A stretch of 64,000 nucleotides of DNA, from the NCBI RefSeq assembly GCF_001637225.1, contig NZ_LVJI01000016.1, forward strand, positions 124,001 to 188,000, written 5' to 3'. This DNA comes from Paenibacillus antarcticus (GTDB lineage Bacteria > Bacillota > Bacilli > Paenibacillales > Paenibacillaceae). The notes under the pieces were generated by a model, which searched no databases, had not been told where the DNA came from, and saw only the letters and a list, made by a program, of their open reading frames with translations. A program made the position numbers and the translations under genes. Shown here one piece after another: positions 60,315 through 64,000 of the stretch. Position 1 is the first letter of the stretch. The number at the start of each line of letters is the position of its first letter.

Positions 60315-61514
60315 TTGTTTATTGCAACAACAGAGGGAATTTCCACTGTTATTTTCCAAATGCTACTAGGAGGCCCCTTTCTCACAGGATATCTATTGTA
60401 CTTAGGTGCAGATTCAAGCGTAATAGGATTTGTCCTGTCGATTACAACCTTAGTCAACATCCTGCAAGTATTTATCGCATTTATGGTTCAGAAATTACAG
60501 AGTCGTAAATGGACACTCGTTATATTTATCGCACTTCAGAGGATACTTTGGGGTTCTACAGGACTCATTCCGTTTATATTGGACAAAGAATGGTGGGTAC
60601 CGGTCTTTATTATTCTTTACGCTTCAGCATTTTTGGCGAATAACGTAATCAACGTATTATGGACCTCACTCCTTAGTGATATGGTGCCCGATGGGGTAAG
60701 GGGAAGATATTTTGGGATTCGTAATACCATTTTGAATGCTTTGGGAAGCGTCATGATTTTTATGGGCGGCAGAATATTAGATACTCACTCTGAAAGTACA
60801 GGGTTCCTAATATTGTTTATCCTTGCATGGATTTTTGGGCTTTTGAATATTGTTACATTCTTTTTCTATCCCGATCTGCCCTTCGAACGATCAACAGAGA
60901 GCAAGATGATGCCTATGATAAAGAAGCCGCTTCGAGATGCATCATTTATGAAATCTACTATTTTTTTAGCATCTTGGTTATTTCTGCAAACGTTAGTAGT
61001 ACCACTATATTCTTATGTCATGCTCGATTTATTACATATTAACTACCAGACCGTATCATTATTAACGGTGGTTCAGACTATTGCTATGATGTCGAGTTTC
61101 TATATTTGGGGCAACTTAAATGCTAGATATAGCAATAAAACATTACTGTTCTGGACTTTACCAATCATTGCTGGATCTTGTCTTGCTTGGGGAATGCTGT
61201 CGTTCCTTCCTGTACTACTCGTATTGATGATCTCGCATGTTTTGTTAGGGATAGGTGTAGGGGGATTCAATCAATTAGTATTCAACTTTACAATCGGGGA
61301 TACACCGAAGAGTGAACGTCCGATGTTCATAGCCATGTTTGCTGCAATAACGGGTGTTACATCTTTCTTAGGACCTATGATTGGTGGTCAATTATTTATA
61401 GTAATGAGGGTATTCCCAGACTGGGTTCAGCAGTATGGTTTCCAGAGCGTTGTAGGATTTGTTATGCTAATTGTAGCTTTGACATTCGGTCGCCGAATAC
61501 TCAGAGAGGAATGA
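60315..61514 (+). CDS. MFS transporter, possibly frameshifted at the N-terminus
   Basis: 399 residues from a TTG at 60315 (GGCGGAG 9 bases upstream). About twelve membrane helices; the start FIATTEGISTVIFQMLLGGP and the loop DMVPDGVRGRYFGIRNTI are typical of a Bacillales MFS group of unknown substrate. The frame has a stop at 60291, while an ATG at 60283 in another frame encodes MAYKRRRRLSL, just the sort of basic leader expected before LFIATTEG. A one-base shift near 60312-60317 is therefore possible. Its stop lies 2 bases before the hairpin repeats at 61517, and the next gene is probably co-transcribed. Confidence 0.85.
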   Translation: MFIATTEGISTVIFQMLLGGPFLTGYLLYLGADSSVIGFVLSITTLVNILQVFIAFMVQKLQSRKWTLVIFIALQRILWGSTGLIPFILDKEWWVPVFIILYASAFLANNVINVLWTSLLSDMVPDGVRGRYFGIRNTILNALGSVMIFMGGRILDTHSESTGFLILFILAWIFGLLNIVTFFFYPDLPFERSTESKMMPMIKKPLRDASFMKSTIFLASWLFLQTLVVPLYSYVMLDLLHINYQTVSLLTVVQTIAMMSSFYIWGNLNARYSNKTLLFWTLPIIAGSCLAWGMLSFLPVLLVLMISHVLLGIGVGGFNQLVFNFTIGDTPKSERPMFIAMFAAITGVTSFLGPMIGGQLFIVMRVFPDWVQQYGFQSVVGFVMLIVALTFGRRILREE

Positions 61515-61516
61515 TT

Positions 61517-61644
61517 ATGCTTCCGAGGTAGTTATTATCGAAGTATACCGATGAAGTAACGCTCTAATAACTTAAGATTATGCTTCCGAGGTAGTTATTA
61601 TCGAAGTATACCGATGAAGTAACGCTCTAATAACTTTTAGGAGG
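61517..61644 (+). repeat. Two tandem 63-bp hairpin repeats ending in a Shine-Dalgarno sequence
   Basis: Identical copies start at 61517 and 61580, 63 bases apart. Each begins ATGCTTCCGAGGTAG and holds the 8-bp inverted repeat AGTTATTA...TAATAACT with a 25-base loop; the linker TAAGATT before copy 2 equals that of the 12173 array. The second copy runs into TTTTAGGAGG (61635-61644), the ribosome-binding site of the next gene. The element fills the whole gap between two genes of one apparent operon. Confidence 0.9.
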
Positions 61645-61649
61645 TTTCT

Positions 61650-62318
61650 ATGGAGTTTCAGGCCATTGTATTAGGTGCTACAGGATTAGTGGGTGGATTC
61701 GTAGTTAATGAACTGTTGAATCGAGCAGAGTATGATGTTGTAAAGGTACTGGTGAGGAGACCTCTAGGGATACAACATCCGAAGCTTAAGGAAATAATAA
61801 TAGATTGGGATAAGTTAGAGCAACATCAGGATTTGTTCGAGGACGTACTTGATGTATTTTGTTGTTTGGGTACTACAATCAAGAAGGCAGGATCTCAAGA
61901 AAAATTTCGGGAGGTGGATTTCAACTATCCTCTAGTTGCAGCCCAATTAGCACACGCAGCAGGAGTTCGCCAATTCCTACTTGTATCGGCTATGGGGGCC
62001 GATCCTATGTCCAAGTTGTTCTATAATCGTATCAAAGGTGAGGTAGAGGATGCCATTTCTAAGGTGGGGCTTCCAGCAGTTCACTTATTTAGACCATCGC
62101 TAATACTTGGAGAACGTGACAATAAGCGTATGGCTGAGGCAATAAGTGCAAAACTTATGACATCTCTCGACTTTCTTTTTCATGGGAAGGCGGCTAAATA
62201 TCGAGCAATACCGGCAGAGGTGGTCGCACGCGCCATGGTAAATATCGCATTGACGGGTCCAACGGGTGTGCATATTTATCCTAATGATGTTATTTATGCC
62301 GTGGGACTGGTACAATAA
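61650..62318 (+). CDS. NAD(P)H-binding oxidoreductase-like protein (HTATIP2/YraR type)
   Basis: 222 residues. Rossmann motif IVLGATGLVGGFVVNELL at the N-terminus, CCLGTTIKKAGSQEKFREVD, then VSAMGADPMSKLFYNRIKGEVE containing the Tyr-x3-Lys pair (YNRIKG), and HLFRPSLILGER. This matches the atypical SDR group that includes TIP30 and YraR; role unknown. The AGGAGG ribosome-binding site is part of the repeat element upstream. Probably co-transcribed with the MFS gene. Confidence 0.85.
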   Translation: MEFQAIVLGATGLVGGFVVNELLNRAEYDVVKVLVRRPLGIQHPKLKEIIIDWDKLEQHQDLFEDVLDVFCCLGTTIKKAGSQEKFREVDFNYPLVAAQLAHAAGVRQFLLVSAMGADPMSKLFYNRIKGEVEDAISKVGLPAVHLFRPSLILGERDNKRMAEAISAKLMTSLDFLFHGKAAKYRAIPAEVVARAMVNIALTGPTGVHIYPNDVIYAVGLVQ

Positions 62319-62375
62319 TGCGTATAAAGTGATGTTTTAATTCGAATATGAATAGAATGAAAGGAGACATAAACA

Positions 62376-62756
62376 ATGGGAAAAGAAGTAATTTCAACAG
62401 AATCTGCTCCGGGAGCTATCGGGCCATATAGCCAAGCGATCGAAGCGGGGGGATTCATTTTTACATCAGGTCAATTGGGTCTTAACCCAGAGACTGGACA
62501 ATTTGGAGAGGGTATTGAGGGGCAAACCCGTCAATCCCTTACTAACTTACAAGCGATTCTAGAAGCAGCAGGAGTTGGGATGGATCAAGTTGTGAAGACA
62601 ACGGTCTTCCTCAAAGATATGAATGACTTCGTTGCTATGAATGAAGTCTATAGCTCATTCTTCTCACAACCGTTCCCAGCACGTAGTGCTGTAGAGGTAG
62701 CTCGTCTACCTAAAGACGCTCTAGTTGAGATCGAAGCCGTAGTGTTAAAGAAATAG
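62376..62756 (+). CDS. ridA: RidA-family reactive intermediate deaminase
   Basis: 126 residues. Family motifs [41 protein letters not shown] and [24 protein letters not shown], including the Arg that holds the substrate carboxylate. RidA hydrolyses reactive enamine/imine intermediates made by PLP-dependent enzymes. AAAGGAG precedes the ATG. Followed by a terminator. Confidence 0.95.
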   Translation: MGKEVISTESAPGAIGPYSQAIEAGGFIFTSGQLGLNPETGQFGEGIEGQTRQSLTNLQAILEAAGVGMDQVVKTTVFLKDMNDFVAMNEVYSSFFSQPFPARSAVEVARLPKDALVEIEAVVLKK

Positions 62757-62768
62757 TATGGATTATAC

Positions 62769-62812
62769 AAAAAGCTGAATTGCGCGAATCCATCGCATAA
62801 TTCAGCTTTTTG
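62769..62812. terminator. Bidirectional terminator after ridA
   Basis: AAAAAGCTGAATT (62769-62781) pairs perfectly with AATTCAGCTTTTT (62799-62811), serving ridA and the convergent TspO-like gene. Confidence 0.88.
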
Positions 62813-62861
62813 TGTTTGTTAAATGGTTCATATAAATAAAAAAGAGTGAATACTAATCTCT

Positions 62862-63638
62862 TCAGCGGCGAAAGTTCATGCCCTTGTTTATCCGTTTCCG
62901 GACAAATAATAGATATATCGCATAAAGGAATAGGATACCAGCTAGTATGTATGCAACAGTGAATACATACTCAACGTTTGTTTGTTTCACTGCAATGGCG
63001 ACGTAGGCCCATACAAATACTAAAGGGAATGCGCTATCTCGATAAGGGTAGCTCGCTAGGATAGCGATTAGTGCTCCAGCACAGAGCATAATGATGGCCC
63101 AAGTTGTGTCATCAAGTCCAAACCCACCCCAGTTATTTTTGGTAAGGGATATCGAAATATTTAATATTGTCGCAACGCTAATCCATCCTAAATATAGGCT
63201 GAAGGGTAGTTTGATGAACCAAAATTCCCCTTGTGTAGGATACGAAATACGTCGCGTGCGTGTATACAAGATCATAAGTGACATTAACAGGAATAACATG
63301 GCTATGACGGATATTTCGATATAGAGATACTGCCATAGAAAGAGCCATACAATATTAAAAATACAGCTGATGATGAACCATATGCCAATGCTTTGTACAG
63401 ATTCTCTGCTCTCATTATTCCTTCTGAGCTGATAGTAGATAAATCCGCTTAAGAGGATGTAAATGACAGACCAGATGGTAAAAGCGTATCCAGCTGGCGT
63501 CAACAAAGTAGGATACATGTCGGATACATCACTTGTTCTTCTTCCACCAATAAGGGTGGTATTGGCGAGTACATTCACGCCGATCATTGCTAGAAATGCA
63601 ATGAGATTCCACCACTTATAAGGATTTCTTTTCAGCAT
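62862..63638 (-). CDS. TspO/MBR-like tryptophan-rich membrane protein
   Basis: 258 residues from the ATG at 63638 (AAGGAGG 8 bases upstream; the open frame to 63752 is not needed). Seven to eight hydrophobic helices. Segments LLTPAGYAFTIWSVIYILL, FNIVWLFLWQY and FSLYLGWISVATILNI with scattered Trp match the enlarged TspO-like proteins common in Bacillales (longer than the five-helix, 160-residue TspO). Ligand and function are unknown; tetrapyrrole or sterol binding is known for classical TspO only. Confidence 0.83.
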   Translation of the reverse strand: MLKRNPYKWWNLIAFLAMIGVNVLANTTLIGGRRTSDVSDMYPTLLTPAGYAFTIWSVIYILLSGFIYYQLRRNNESRESVQSIGIWFIISCIFNIVWLFLWQYLYIEISVIAMLFLLMSLMILYTRTRRISYPTQGEFWFIKLPFSLYLGWISVATILNISISLTKNNWGGFGLDDTTWAIIMLCAGALIAILASYPYRDSAFPLVFVWAYVAIAVKQTNVEYVFTVAYILAGILFLYAIYLLFVRKRINKGMNFRR

Positions 63639-63839
63639 ATATATAACCTCCTTGTTAAATAACATCGGTTCGTTGAAGTTAAGTGTCTTCTTTAAGATAT
63701 ACCCATTTTTATTATAAAAGTACTCAACTTGTCCTGCTTTTTTTTTGATCAAGCAAAGGAATGGGAAAGACGGGTCTGGGTAAGACAGCCTAGAGGTTTA
63801 AAAAAGTATTTAAGAGTTAATCGTAGTTCGGTTGTTATT

Positions 63840-63980
63840 GTTTGTATCTATATGGTATGATAAACAGTGGTAAATGGAGTTAAATTACATTCACAAATGA
63901 AAATAAGTCGTTCCCAGTTTTGTGTCTAAAGTCCACAAACCCACCTTTGGAGAGTAAACTTGGGTGGGTTTTTTTACATT
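63840..63980 (+). other. Possible short transcript with terminator at the right edge
   Basis: A possible -10 TATGAT lies at 63854-63859. A clear terminator follows: AAACCCACC (63937-63945) pairs with GGTGGGTTT within TGGGTGGGTTTTTTT (63961-63975). No open frame lies between, so this could be a small RNA or the leader of a gene beyond the window. Otherwise the 360-base gap upstream of the TspO-like gene shows nothing. Confidence 0.45.
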
Positions 63981-64000
63981 ATTAGTCAGGTAATAAAAAG

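Overview
The window looks like chromosome of a spore-forming, moderately AT-rich Firmicute of the order Bacillales, most likely Paenibacillus or a close relative. The signs are GGAGG-type ribosome-binding sites, frequent TTG and GTG starts, sigma-A promoters, a T-box in front of serS, c-di-AMP (ydaO-type) riboswitches, and a spoVA germination operon. No rRNA, tRNA, CRISPR array, recognisable insertion sequence or phage gene was seen. The genus is inference from gene content and was not searched.

Layout. 0-10.7 kb: a starch/maltodextrin cluster with a LacI-type regulator (cut by the window edge), a secreted GH13 amylase lipoprotein, the ABC importer MdxEFG without its ATPase, a chemoreceptor and an intracellular neopullulanase. 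LacI-type operators and a cre-like site lie in the two main intergenic gaps. 10.9-23.9 kb: mixed genes, including a CcdC-like membrane protein, an Rrf2 regulator, a lactonase behind four tandem hairpin repeats, a sulfate importer (binding protein, CysT, CysW, YezD-like, no CysA), small membrane proteins, serS with a T-box, an SsuE-like flavin reductase and a lipoprotein. 24-28 kb: class I ribonucleotide reductase nrdA-nrdB with a hairpin-rich gap. 28-29.2 kb: apparently decayed DNA. 29.2-31 kb: an MTH1187-family protein behind two tandem repeats, a small membrane protein, and a DUF4097 lipoprotein behind a perfect palindrome.

31.2-39.5 kb: a potassium module. A sigma-A promoter reads into two successive c-di-AMP riboswitches and a terminator, then an unknown 131-residue protein, a 35-residue membrane peptide, kdpF, kdpA, kdpB, kdpC, and a KdpD-like protein that has the input half twice and no histidine kinase. 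39.6-40.4 kb: an array of three intact and one broken gene for tiny His/Arg-rich, Cys-tailed proteins, all shorter than 45 residues. 40.6-43.8 kb: a second-type spoVA operon (DUF1657, DUF421, SpoVAC, SpoVAD, SpoVAE), like the mobile spoVA2 operon linked to spore heat resistance.

46.6-59 kb: a set of genes matching the Gram-positive flavin-based extracellular electron transfer locus: EetA (NusG-II domain), EetB, EcfA1, EcfA2, EcfT, a UbiA-family prenyltransferase, a two-part long-chain prenyl diphosphate synthase, Ndh2 with an extra membrane domain, and PplA with two flavinylation motifs. A U32 Fe-S type protein and a class III aminotransferase sit inside the first operon. A perfect TGTGA-N6-TCACA (Crp/Fnr-type) site lies upstream of pplA. 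The flavin transferase FmnB is not in the window. 59.3-63.6 kb: a PAP2 phosphatase, an MFS transporter, an NAD(P)-binding protein behind two more tandem repeats, RidA and a TspO-like protein.

A recurring element ties several of these regions together: an ATGCTTnCG...G(A/T)G box, a perfect hairpin, and a Shine-Dalgarno-like CTTTnAGGAGG, present in tandem at three loci and once in the nrd gap.
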